NCBI GenBank assembly: GCA_009760855.2
Contig: WPIO01000023.1
Location: 428,501-492,500, forward strand
Length of the DNA stretch: 64,000 nucleotides
DNA from: Cristatella mucedo
Lineage: Eukaryota > Bryozoa > Phylactolaemata > Cristatellidae
Reading direction: 5' to 3'
The position numbers were made by a program, and so were the translations under genes. Below, piece by piece: positions 11,201-24,400 of the stretch. Position 1 is the stretch's first letter. Each line of letters starts with the position of its first letter. The notes below the pieces were generated by a model. It had not been told where the DNA came from, ran no database searches, and was given only the letters and a program-made list of their open reading frames with translations.

Positions 11201-14200
11201 GTTCCTAAATGCTAATCACTGCTGCGGCTCATTTCCTACGACGGTTCGTTTCCTATGACGTAGACTAAGGATTCTGCTGCATGACTAATCAGACGACATG
11301 CTCATTTGGCCTGCATGCCCTATGATTTTCTTGTGGCAATTCGTGTTAGGAGCATGTATCTAACCCTGTTCAAGTAGTCAGCTATCTTGAGAGGTGACTG
11401 CTCTGAGTTGTCTTCTAGTTGCTAGCTGGTGAAGTATTTTGCCATCAGTGTGACTCTAGCTAGCATCACGATGTGCCCACGTTTTTGCATTTTAGCTAGA
11501 GCAAACCTGTCGGCACAAGGTAATCTACTCCCTGTCTTCTGCTTCTCCTTGTCGAGCTCAACTGTTGGATAAATTTAGCCTAAGGGCATTCATGCAACGC
11601 TTAGCGATTCCCATTTGGGTTGCTCGGGGTTGAGCTCGGCACTAGTTCGTGCCAGCCCTCGTCGGTGCGCGAACAGTGGCGTGCGCACGGACCGGGCAGA
11701 TTCCGAAGAATTTTGCATTCAATGGAAAAAAGTCCCTTTGAACACACCCACCTCAGCCCAACGCAGCCAAGAGTCTCTCTTCCTCGATCACTCGTTGACT
11801 CAGTAAAGTGCTCAGAGCAGCCTTGCTGCCGCCCTTTGCCCTAAGAAGAACAAGGAGAAGAAGAAGAGGGCAGCACTCGAATCAAGATGGAGCAGCTTCA
11901 CGAGCGTTCCTCGGCTCGAGTGCCATCTTTGTGCCCACTCGCCTTGAGAAGAACAGATGCAGTTGGTAGGGTGCTAGTCGAGTTTCGGCGGTGGGCCGTG
12001 GGTTGAAGCAAAGGGTTGAGTTGCGAGTAGCAGACCCTGCTCGGGCTATGCATTCCTTCACGCGCGACTCTTTGGCGCGGCTAGTGTGCTGCTAGTCACT
12101 GGCCTCCATTTGGCCCCTTGCATTCACGAACCGCGGCAGCCTTTGTTTTCCCACCGGCGGCTTGCAGTCGTTGCCGCAGGACCTTGCTCCTCTGGCCGAG
12201 GCGAGGCACTTGTTGGCGCATCACTCTTCTGCCGGCGGCGCATCGCCTAAGCTGGGCGAGGAGAGACACTCTTCCTCGAAGTGGCTCGGGGAGCCTGCTT
12301 CTCGCTTTGCATGGCAGCAGGTGGATCCTGTTGAATGGACAGGTTTGCGGGCCTCTCGCGCTTCATCGTTGTTAAGTGTCGTTACCCCCTGATCGGGGCA
12401 CATATTTCATGCCACCTCACCCTCTGGCACACTCATGTCTCTTGCTGCATTTTAGCGTTGCCCGAAGACTATTCCACTCGCTGGAATGCTTTCGTGACGA
12501 CGGCCCTTTCTGATGTGAACAGGAGAAACATTACAGATTTGGTGAGGCGGCCAACCTTTGGGCTTGATGTTTGCGCAGTGATCTTTCATGCTTGACTGTG
12601 TGTGTGGATTGGCTTTGCACTTGCAGGTCAAGGGTCACCCGATGCGCACCAGCAGTGAGGATGAGGATGGCGACAGAGGCCTTTCATTCTCACAAGATAG
12701 CGCTCTTCAGCAGGTGTGTTTCTCTTCTGCCTCGCGCGATTTGCTGGTAGTCGTCAACCCTTCGTTCAGCTTAGCTGCTATGGAGCCCTCGGCTGTCCTT
12801 AGAGAAGCCACAGTGTGCTCCCCCCTCCCCCGAGCAACCCTTACCTAGTACCCCTAGCACCTCCCTAGAACCTACCCTCCCCAGCACCCCCTGCATCGCT
12901 GTACTAGTGGTCGTGAGAAGTGACAGTTTAGGCCGCAGTTCTGCTGCATCGTTCGTTTTAAGGGCCCACTGTAGAAGAGCGGCTTTAGCTCTGGTCATGC
13001 CAGTGGATGCGAACCCATTGGATTGGGGCAGCAATTCCTTGAGGGGTCATGAGATCGAGTCGGAACCACATGCCCCCTCCCTTTGCTCGTGCCCAAGCCC
13101 ATCGTGATGCTGCCAGATATCGACTGGCATCGCCTGTCTTTTTTCTTGGCTCCTTTGCTCGCATGTATGTACCTTACACTTTGTCAGCTCCGTGTAGCTA
13201 TGCCTTACCGAACCATATGGCAGCTAGTAGTTTGGCTCATCATTCAAGGCATAAACATATTTATTGTCTTTATCTGCTTCTGATCTCTTATGTTCTGTAT
13301 TTAGCGTGCTTAGTTATTCAGGCTGTTTACTTGCTGCGCACATCAAGCTTCAAGTGCCCAGAAGAAATAAGTGGAAGCTAAGAGAACGATGAACAGTTGA
13401 GACATCGTGACAATTCGGTGTGCCATCCTGTTTCGTAGGCGTGCATGCTTGTAGTGAGCCGAATGCGCCAGAATCGCTCGGTGGCTGCTGGCCAGCGCTC
13501 CCCTCGAGCTGCTCAACCGGAGCTTCTCAGCCTCAGCGTCCACAAGGCCAGAGGAACCTTCTGGTGCGATTGCTTTAAGTAGAGTCGTGCTCGTCGAGCC
13601 AATTTCCACACGTCCCCCATCCTGCGTGAACGTTTGCAGACATGAGTGTTGAACATACGCAAGTTGATCCTGAAGAATATTCAATGAGGTTTGCATGTGA
13701 GTGGGAGTGAGTGTGTGTAATATAATTATAATTAATTTGTTTAGTGTCCTAAGAGAGTTTAATCTCAGGTGCTTCACATATGCCACGGGGCTCGAGCCCA
13801 CGACCTCGGCCAGTGCGAGCACCTTAACCACTGGGCCAAACCAGCGCGGCTGTGTGTTTGTGTTCGCGTGCATGTGCGTGCACAGTTGTATATGCGTATT
13901 TGTACGTGTATGCTGGTTCTTTGCCACTTCCATCATGTGTGCTGACGTCGGCTAGTTTCTCATGCCCATAAGATGAGGTGGATCCTGACCATATTTTTGA
14001 CTTCCCTGCAGCATGCGGTTCTCATTTATGATCTATGCTGTCCAGGCAGGCCCTGCTATGTTAAGATGCCTGCTGCCCATTAAGACGGTGGGGCTGTGGA
14101 ATAGGACTTCCATATTTCGGGACCATGCATGGCACACAAGCGACACCGCAGGAATTGGTAAAGTTGTGCTCAGCAGCCGCCATAAAGCAAACTGCTTACG

Positions 14201-15337
14201 ATAGGCCCAAGCCCAATAGACAGAGGACGACTAGTATCCTTTATTATGGACAGATGAAAGTAAGTTCACGGTATTTGGTAACAGAAAGCGGCGCATAAGG
14301 GTTAGCCAAAGGAAAGATGTGATGTACGATATGAGAGCCTTCAACTTATACTGAAATGCAGTGGCAAATGGGGGGGGGGGTTAGTTTATGGCACTCTGCC
14401 TGCTGCCTGAAGATTTTACCGCTAAGCATTTGGTAATGGTATCTGTACAGCATTTTTAAAGTGCCTAGAAAGAGATTCAGGTCTCTATGGGTGCTATACA
14501 AATGCATTATTATTATTGTTATTATTTTTGTTATTGTTGTGGCTGCTTTGCCATGTAAGATGTTGGAGCTCTGCATCAGATCGCAGGTGTTATGGTCGTG
14601 TACCTTCAGCGGTCAAACAAGTTAAGATTGCAAAATTCACACATTTTGCTTGGGAATCGTCATATTTGGCAGCAAGATACCGACTCCAACAGCAGTTTTG
14701 CCAGGCACGTAAAGTGCATTGAAGAAACCCGTGTGGTGCTGATGCAGTGGCCCAGCCAATCGGTTGATCTGAATCACATAGGACATTTATGGGATGGTAT
14801 CGTCAGGTGGCTGAGGCTGGGTGGCTGTTCAGCCTACATCAGAAGCACGCCCTTTTTCAGGAGGATTTAAGGTTTGGGACACCAACAATGGAGGAGACAA
14901 GGCAGAAGCTTGTCGCCATCTCGGTGGATAAGGGAGGTCACAAAGAAGCATGGTGGGCGATACTAAGAGCATACATGCCAACAGCATACGTAGATTCATG
15001 TTTGTGGGTTGTCATCACAAATTTTTGTATGCTGTGTGCTACTTTAATATTCCTGGCTGGCATCACAGAAAATCCTCTTATTACCAAAATGGAGCAGTAG
15101 CCACAGCAGCTTTGGCCATACCGCAAGGAATTTTTTTGCAACAGTGTAGTGTTTGACCAGTATTGAATGTGGCTCTTGTATTCCTCACCCCTCCCCTCCC
15201 CCTGCCGATGACGAATTTCGGGATTTGTTTCGGTGATGCCATTTTGAGACTGTAGGAGCATGTGGTTTTGCCTGCTTGCCCTCCCTACGTAGTGTGCCAT
15301 TGCTGTCCCATAGCGATTTATAGCTGGACAATGCTTG

Positions 15338-15414
<77 letters not shown>

Positions 15415-18400
15415 CGTGCGTGTGTGGTGTGTGGGGGCTACCCGAGTTCTCCTGGTGCAAGCATATGTCTTGGTGCATATGTATTCTCTGTGAGTAGACC
15501 TGTGCCGAGCTTTAGACCTGTGCCGAGCTTTAGACCTGTGCCGAGCTTTAGACCTGTGCCGAGCTTTAGACCTGTGCCGAGCTTTAGACCTGTGCCGAGC
15601 TTTAGACCTGTGCCGAGCTTTAGACCTGTGCCGAGCTTGACTTGGCTGTGGGTGGCTGGCTGCCCAAAAAGGGGAGGCGTTTGTTACTGGTTCCCCATGC
15701 ATGCTGTAGCTCTTGCTGGCTTGCCATTGGATGAGTTGACTGTATGCCTGGCGTGTCCAGGCGTTCTCTGATTACCAGCTGCAACAAATGACGAGTACTT
15801 TTATTGACCAGTTTGGCCTCAATGAAGAGGAGTTTATAGGACCCGAAGAGAAGCCCGAGTGAGTAGCTGCCCGCAAGCTGCTGCTGCTGCTTTGTTCTTG
15901 GCACGCTCTTCGTTACGCTCGACTCAGCCACGCTGAGTCTGTGCTGCATGCAGGTATTTCACATAGTGTGGATGGGTTTAGGGCTTTTAGTAGGGCTTTG
16001 CTGCTGCCGACCGTGTGGTTAACGTTGTGGCAAGTCCTATGGGCTCATTTTTTTTTGGCAGTCCATAGTTGTGCAGCTTTCTCAAGCTGACCAAAAGCTA
16101 AGCGAGCAGCATGCTGCAAACATACGGACTCTTTTTTTCTGTGAAGGAATTTGCTCTGCATTCCTGTCATTGCAGAACCGGAATGTCGATGTCAGTGTGC
16201 TGTTGAGAAAGTCACCTTAAAATTCGGTGTGCCTGCCAACTGTTGGGAAACAGGTCAAACACTTTTTCTGATGCCACTGTCTAGGTCATGGGTGGGTAAA
16301 GTTAGTCGCCCCGGGTTTGAATCCCATGGAACATCTTATCAGTCCGAGAATTTGATTACCAATAAGTGAGAAGCGATCCCAACTGCCCGTCAATGAAGAC
16401 GACTTAAGTATTTGCTGCAAAGGCCTCTGGCATCGCACGAGGCCATTCAGCAGCTGGTGGCTGCAAAGCCTTAAAACACAGAGGGTGCCATGTCTCATAA
16501 CATGAAGTATGACGATGCCGTGAGAGCGTTGGCTAATGCTAGCACTTAGAAAAGTTGATTTCATTCCGTGTGCAGCTGTCGGAGAAATTTAACATGAAAA
16601 ATCACATGATCGGTATTTCGATTGCCATCTTGCTGCCCTGTGTAGATATGTATGGGGGGCACAGTGTATTTCTATGCACCACCCTTATGTACACGTACCA
16701 TCTATAGTTACAAAATGAAGAACCAAACCCCTACATCTTTAGGCCGGACTTGAATCGAGAAACCTTATAAAGTTAGCCAGTATAGGAGTGGCACCCTCAG
16801 TAGTAAAAAGTCCTTTACGTGTAGCCGTAGTTGCTGTGGCTGTTATTATGTTCCAGTAATGAGAGAGGATCTTGTATGATTCCATTCATACTCAAGTTGG
16901 GCACAGCATGCGAAAGTATTCATTGACAGGCTGCAAGCAAACCTATGCTGTTTGTATGCATGCATATGGTATGACCTCACAACTACGATTTTTAATGACC
17001 TTCTTTATCCGCCCTGTCATAGAGGCCACAAGCATCCACGGTGTCTCATCTGCTGTAGCATTTCATAGGGCCTGAATTTTCTGGAAAAGTTCGTCTGATG
17101 TAGGCCCAACACCCAGCCTCAGCTGCCAAAGATGTCGTCCCACAAATTACCAATGGGGTTTAGATCCTACGACTACCACTACACCAGAATCACTTAGGAT
17201 TCATCAGAAAATAATAATAATAATAATGCACTTGATAAAGCGCCCCCAGAGAACTCAATCTCTTTCTAGGCGCTTGACATTTGCTGCAAAGGGAAATGCA
17301 ATCGAATGGTAAGTAAAATCATGCTTGAAAAACAAACAAAATGAATAATATGGTTAGGGGTGACATGCAACGACATCTACTCTCCAACTGCCGACTATGG
17401 CACATCTTTTTCAGCGGTCCTGAACTTCTACTTCTATGCTACTCACTACCTCAACTGCTCTCCTAACTCTGCTATGCTTCCCACTTTCTCTTTGTTGCGT
17501 GAGACGAAGTCTGTTGGCTACCGAATTCGTACCGAAAGCCGCTTAGGCTGTGAGTGCACTATACAAAACTCTCCTGCGTAACACCCACATGGTCTTTATG
17601 GCTTTGTGGAGTTACTGACGGAGATACACAGGGTCAGCATGCAAATGTGGTTAGTGGCAGCATGCACAGTCAGCACGCATAAGCACGTGAAGGACGAATC
17701 ACAGGGACCCACTAAATGCTGTCCTAAACAGGTGTGTTTTTAAGTTCCTTTTAAATGTGGTCAGGTCAGGGGATGTTCTGACGCAGGTCGGGAGGGAGTT
17801 CCAGGCTTTGGGAGCATACGAACTAAATGCACGCTCTTTTTCAAAGGATTTAAGGTTTGTACGAAGTATGAAAAGTGCTTCACTCACCCACCAGCTATGC
17901 TCTTAGAGTCGTTATCTTGCGGCCAAACATAAAGATTCCCATGCAGAGTGCTTGCATTCTTCGACCCAACTAAATTTACGATCCGAAGGTACAAGTCCAT
18001 AATATTTTCGACCTAATGCCGAGCTCCTCCACTATTCGTGACATAGCAGTCCCAAACAATCACCTATTTGCTACCGAATTTCACAGTATGTCCAAGGGAG
18101 TCATGGTGGCCTAATCCTTTCCTTAGGTAACTCATATGCATAGTTTCCTTTACCAAAAATCTTGTGCTTATTTAATCAGTCCGTAAAACTAAATTTGAGT
18201 CCTCTGGCGAGTGGGCATGGGAGTAGTCCTGCCGTAAGCATTGAGCTTTATTACGCTGGTGAGCAGAGGCTTGCATGTCTTTACAATCTGCCGAAAATGT
18301 CACATTTAGAGAGCCTCCTTGTGACCATATCTTTACCAATTGCAATCTCTGTAACATCCTTGTATGATCATTTAAGGGCTCGAAGTGTGGCGGCTCTATT

Positions 18401-21400
18401 CTGAATGGCTTCCACCTTAATGAGCCTGTTAAATCCGGCATTGAAACTACCTGAATTTTTGTTGACACATATGCATTGCTTCGGCTGTGTGTCTTGGGGA
18501 CGCCAGTTCCGTGTCTTAAGCCGTGTAGTCCCTGTTCCTGAACCGGGAATCGTGGGTAGCCCTCGGCAGGGCAAGGCTCCTCTGGCCATGCTACCATAAT
18601 TAGTTCTGATAATATTACACATGTTATTATTATAGTGAACAGTCAATTTAGTAATTCCAAGGCGTCTAATCTCTCAATTGCCATGGCCATGTTGGTGCAG
18701 CACTGTCAGTGCCCCCTTAACTTAGTTATTGTAGTATTTTGCTCTTGGCATTTTGTAGCCATGCCCAGATTAGGAAGTGTAGATGCTGGGTGTACGTAAG
18801 TGTTATCATTATGCCACTTATCAAAGTGCAGAGAACGACACAGCTTGGGGCTACAAATGTTGGGAAATCCCAAAAGGCATTGCTATTTTTCTGATCCTGG
18901 CAAAATGGCGATCCTGCCAATTACGAGAGTCTAATTTTTAGCGTTTTTTGTGGATCTAGCCTGTCACTAGGTCTGCTATAGCCATCCATGAGTATGCACA
19001 TGGATAACTTCTGCCTGGGCAGAGTTCCCAGATGCTCGGCAGTTTTGCTTTGTGCTTTGGCCAGCCCGAATGCTGATCATTGAGGGGTATGAAGATTCTT
19101 TGCAATATATTCTAAGAGACAACATTTGTGTAATTCACTGCTTGCAGGCCTTCCCGTCTGTGCAGTAGGACGTTGGCAGTTGGTTCAAAACTTCATCTAG
19201 GCTTGTGTGTCATGAATATTGCAACTGCCAGTGTCCACTCCTGACCGATCTGCTTTGCCAACCTATCGAGCTGCATACCGACTTCAAGGTCAAATCACTC
19301 ACTTTTGGGTTCCTCCATTCTCTTATTCCACACATTCTAATCCTACCTATCGGAATCACATTTAATAAGGTTTTGCATTGCAGCACCGCTCTTTAGATTA
19401 AAGCTGAGCCTACCAAACTCAAATCATTTGTCGCCCGTGCCCTCAATTCGTATGCTCCAACTGCTTAGAACTCACTACTGACAGAGTCACGACATCCCCT
19501 TACTTGACGGCATTTGAAAAGTTAAAACCGACCTGTTCATATTAGCACTTTCTTCATCTGCTTGAATTGTCGTCTGTGTGCCTGAGTTCTGAAATTGTGC
19601 ATGCTGATCAATCACTGACCAATTGACATGACATGCTGCATTTCCAGCATATGTAAAGTACATAGAGGTTTTGTTCTTTTAAGGTGCTATGTAAAGTGTC
19701 CTGTTAATATTATTACGGTTTGCATAGCTTTCGAGCATCATCTGGTGATATCTAATTGTGGGCTACTTGCAGCTTCAATGGGAACATCTCGATAGCTTGG
19801 TTGGCTTTAATGTGTTAGTGCAGCACCTGGGAGTCTAAAATAATCCCAATCACTGCCGAGTTTTACACAATCGAGTCCAAAAATACTGCCACAAAATAGG
19901 ATTAATAGGATGTAGCAAATATAGGTGGTGTAAATTGTGCAAGCTGCCAAATTGGCTAGCCTACCAAGAGTGAACAATATGCAAATGTTTGGCAGTTTCA
20001 AGTGGGCTTGAAAGTAGTTTCTATTTTGGAAGGGTTGTTTGTAAACGAATTATAGATGTATTATAGCACCCCAGCATACGCCAAAGTGAGAATTTTGTAT
20101 GTGACCCCTCACGAACAAGGCATCTCGACGACCATTTCGGGTACATTTCAATGAATGATCAATATTTCAATCGTCCGTTTTCGTTTGTACACAGACGTGG
20201 GCCAGACTTGGCCTGAGACTATTCAAGAAGTAGCTAGTGGAGTTAAGGCAAGAAACCAACCCGGCTCCTGGCAAAAAAAATAATTGCAGTGGAACCTTAT
20301 TAATCTTGTGTAGAAGTCTTGGCAAACAGCTCAGATAGCAAAACCAATGTTCTGCATCAATTAAAGTCTTCTTTCAGCTTATGAGACCGTAATTTAATTT
20401 AGTTCACCATTTGCAAAAGGGGGTGAGTAGTAAATACCTATTAGATGATTTAGAAGAAACCCCTAATTTGTTGTTTGTCCGAAAGTGCTATTGGGTAGTT
20501 TTTCGTTTCTATCAGGTCACCGATTTCTTGTATCGTTCACAAAAATTTGACAAGGACTGTGGTTTCCCATGCTCGAAATAGCATATTAAAAATTCTTGAT
20601 GGTTGCTATGAAGATTGTTGAGATGCATTTGTAGAGAGTGATACTTGCTGCATCGAGTAGCTCTTACTTTGCAGTGTTCAGAAGATGCTACACAATAATT
20701 TTCTCGGGGAAATTGCTGCTATATAGGAGTTAGAAGTTGTTCCAGGTACAGCAAAAACTGGGTAATTTTGATTGATTCCATTTTTTAAAAGCCAGAACTT
20801 TGTGCGTCTGATGTGTGGTAGTCAGTGTTAAAAAAATGAAGACGAGTATCCTGGCTATCTTTGGGCATTCCCTGTCAGCCTACGTGCTACACCGCCGACT
20901 GAATAAACCCACCGGTCGCAGGTTGTACTGCATCCCATAGCACCTCCTCATCATGATTCATCGTACGCTTTCCGTGGATTTTCGGGTACATGCCGCGAGG
21001 TAGGGTAATAGGTGGCTAGAAATCTCATCCAGTATATTTCTGTTTCCGTAGGAGTCTGAGGCCCAGGGTTGCCGTAGAAGCCAGCAGCGTTTACGTTCAG
21101 TAGACATCCTGCTGACACTACGTCATGAGGTTTATGACTCGACGACCGCCACACTAAAACAGGTCGCAGCGGGTGACAAGCATTGCTGGCCCCAATTTGA
21201 TACGCCAAGTTGTGCCTGCAAACATCTTCACTCTCGGCCGAGCTACTCTCGGGCCTGCAAACGGCTAGGTCAAGCCTGTTGCTAGGCTACCTATTTTTAT
21301 CACCATTTGCTGCCTTGGCATATTTGTTCGGTTACAGCTATGCTAATCTCAAAAAAGTGCAGACATTTCTGTAGGTGCGTTTTTGCCTTTGCTCTTACGG

Positions 21401-24400
21401 TTATACCAGAGACTTTTTGTAGGCATTTGATCAATTGCTGCCTTCTTTATGTGTGCCTGCGGTGTTCGTGATTGTAGCATTCGGTTCCAAGAAAACATAG
21501 CTGGACTGGACTTCTCTGTCAATGCTAACGAAGATTCGGTTAGTACCAAGTGTGTTAATTCCGAATGGCATAGACTTAGTGCCGTCCGAGCTGCCGACAC
21601 AGATGCAGGTAAAAAGCAAACTCTATTCCGCTTGCAGTCCTCTAAGAACCAGTTCGAGCAGGCCTGTGTAGCTCGAATAGCGGCGTTCGATGACGGCAAT
21701 GGCTCTTCCGATGAAGATGTGTGGGATGATAAGGAGGTTGTTTTTGAATCGGCATCTCCGCAGCATAGGTATGTAGTAGCTATGCCACTGCATTGTGCTA
21801 TCATCACCGAGCTTACCTGATTCCATTCCCTTTTCAGACCACGCTATCGGTTTTTCCTTAAATTGTATGCTTTATATCTTACTCTTGCACTACTCGGCCT
21901 TGCATGCGTCCTAGAGTTCACGTCGAAGGCTGGCCCATGAGAACACCGTAAGTGTTATGACCAAGTTAGGGCGAAACGAGTCGTGTGGCTGCCTAATTAG
22001 GAATCAAACCCAGAGCAAGCTGCATGACAGCACGCCACTCACGGACGATATGAAAAGTACTAGGAGAAGCAGGCTCCCGAGGATTTGCTTGGAAAAGAGG
22101 TAGAGTACCCGAATGGCGCAAAATCAATGGTTATGTCAAGTGCCAACTGGTTTGCATCAGTGTAGGCTCCCCGGCCCTTGCACCTATTGCTGTGCAGCAT
22201 TAGCAGTACAGAGTGGCGGCAATCAGGTGAACACAAATTTCTATAACGTGGGTTTGCGTGTGCATGCTAGCTAACTTGGTGAGCGTCTTGCTCACCCCAA
22301 CCCCAAACCACCCCTTTCTACCCTGGTTAAAGTCGAGGCATCTGATCATCTCGACCCAATTCTTCTGCATGTTATGCCTTCTGCCCTTAAGTCCCTATCT
22401 TTAGCACAGTTGGTGTCCAAGCCCTTTATCGGACGGCTAATGGATGTTAAAGCATCCTTGATTTAATAACTGCATCGCGTGTAACACTGCGGGCTTCGGG
22501 CTGCATTGTTGACATGCATGTCGGGTATTCCAAAATTATCCAGCTGTACTGCAGCAGTCAACAGAGAGGTCGTGAAGTGGCAATTCTGGGCGGCCGGCTA
22601 CTTTTAGAACTTGATATGTATGAAATTAGTATGTGGCAGGTATTTTTTCATGGCAGGCAGCATCCGTGTGCACAGGTATCGTCGTGGGCTTCTGCAGTAG
22701 GTGCCTATTTAAAGGGATCTGACACACCCACTAGATTGACGTAATGGCTCACTAGGTAAGACATTTGCTTTTCGCGACCTCGTCATCAAGGTCGTGGTTT
22801 CGAATCCTGTGGTGGGCGATCCTTTATCGCCACTGCAAGCTGTAGTGATAGCCGCAAAGACTCTTCTGTCGCTATACAAAAAGAGGCTGTTAAGTCAGCT
22901 AGTATTTTTTTTTTTACATTGACACTGTTGTATGACTGTGCCCACAAGCAGCTCAGTTGATTATGGGCATGGTAATGCAAGCTTGGAATTATGCAGTAGA
23001 AGGGCAAATGAAGTTTGCTTCAGTCTGTTTACTTCAGTCAATTAGTACACTGCCTCGGTGTGTTGTGGAAGATGCTTTGATGGAGTTCATAGCACTTGTG
23101 ACACTTTATATAGACAGACCTTGGATTGTCTCTTGCTATTGAGTCTGCATGTGGACGAGTGCTCAGGCGTGTGATAACTTTACGAACAGCACTGAAAACA
23201 TGAGCATGAGGCGTTTTAATATTACCTATTATGAGAGCCAAGGTTATACATGCACATGTGGATACTGACATAAATTAAGAGGTCGGATCGACCTTATTTT
23301 TTATAACTTCACATATTTTTGCGGGGTTGGGGGTCATGAACTCTGTCAGCTAACTGCAAGCACCCTAAGTTATATAGTGGGGGAGGGTGCTTAACCGACC
23401 AAAAACAGTTTCAGAGACTGAGATACCGGTCTCGTCTCTAGCGGGCGCTCTAACCTGACCCACACATGCTTATTAGGGTTGATATCAGGAGATTGGTTTG
23501 CCCGACTAAGAACCCAGACACCGGTGTCTGCAACGAATTACTTTGTTTTTTTTGCCGTCCATGCCGTTTGCTTGGGGTCGGTATCCGTTTGCCAAACAGT
23601 GTCTTCCACCATAAGAGTTCTGGCACAGGGCAGCTTTACGTTTTGGGCAACTATGAACACATTCATATACATTCATATCCATAATCCCGTCAATGTGGTA
23701 AAATGTTCTGTCAGCAGAAACCGAAAGACACGACCCAGCAAGCAAACTTCCATCACTGTACTTGAGCGTAGATTGTATGCTGCCTGGTTGATAGTCTTAT
23801 TTTTTCTACGGCCGACGAAAGTCCTTCATTTGCTATTTCTGTTGATCATGAACTCTTCCGTTGGTCCATAGATCCATATGCTCCAGCTATCAGCTGTAAA
23901 GTGGACATGCTGAGGTGTCCATTCCTGATGAGATTTTTGTTGTTGTTGCTTCTTAATTAAAGGCTTGCTTTGGGTGACACTTGTATAAACGCCATGCTCG
24001 AAAGCCTCCTGCCAACTGTATCGACAAACAGCTTTTTGGCTTCCTCTTCTAAGTACTAATGCTTAAAGAGAGCTCGAAATGTGGGGGCTTTCCTTTGATC
24101 GTGCGCAGCCAGCTTCAGTAGACGACCGTCTCTTTTTGATGTTTCGTGGCCGGCCAGAGCATTGTTAGAGGTCCGGGCCTCCACCCTGACGATCATTCTT
24201 CAGGTTGTAGCTGACAGTTCCCTCGCTAATACCAAGCTTTCGTGCCATCCTCACGTATCTTCGACCCATCTAGTGATGGGCACCGATTTCTCCGTTAATT
24301 TTGCTGTTTAGTTTCTTCATCTTGGCAGGAAAGCACCTTGGGCAGTTCCTTGGGCATAACGTGGGCGAGTGGTGCGGTCAGGAAGTAAAAAATAACATGC

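Larger units (their letters stand above)
17080..18135 (-). mobile_element. Tc1/mariner relic split by nested LINEs
   Basis: On the minus strand 18135-17930 reads [24 protein letters not shown] and WPQDNDS. After an insertion at 17905-17207 it resumes with [15 protein letters not shown]. These are the Tc1 blocks from the GGGSVMVW motif to the third catalytic position. Decayed sequence may continue to about 16830. Confidence 0.82.

Noticed and set aside
12162-12392. Exon-like stretch reading [20 protein letters not shown] between PPP6R exons i and j
   Set aside because: Has gcttgcag before and caggtg after, but its protein-like frame is phase-incompatible with exon i. The family is contiguous across this junction.
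15262-15771. Open frame containing poly Cys-Val and RPVPSF repeats
   Set aside because: Produced by (TG)n and the 18-bp tandem repeat. It lies in an intron.
22740-22912. Functional tRNA gene
   Set aside because: A and B boxes are present but no acceptor-stem pairing or cloverleaf is evident. Multiple diverged copies with a common tail show a SINE.
23474-24310. Small open frames as independent host genes
   Set aside because: They match Tc1 transposase blocks in order, with stops and frameshifts.
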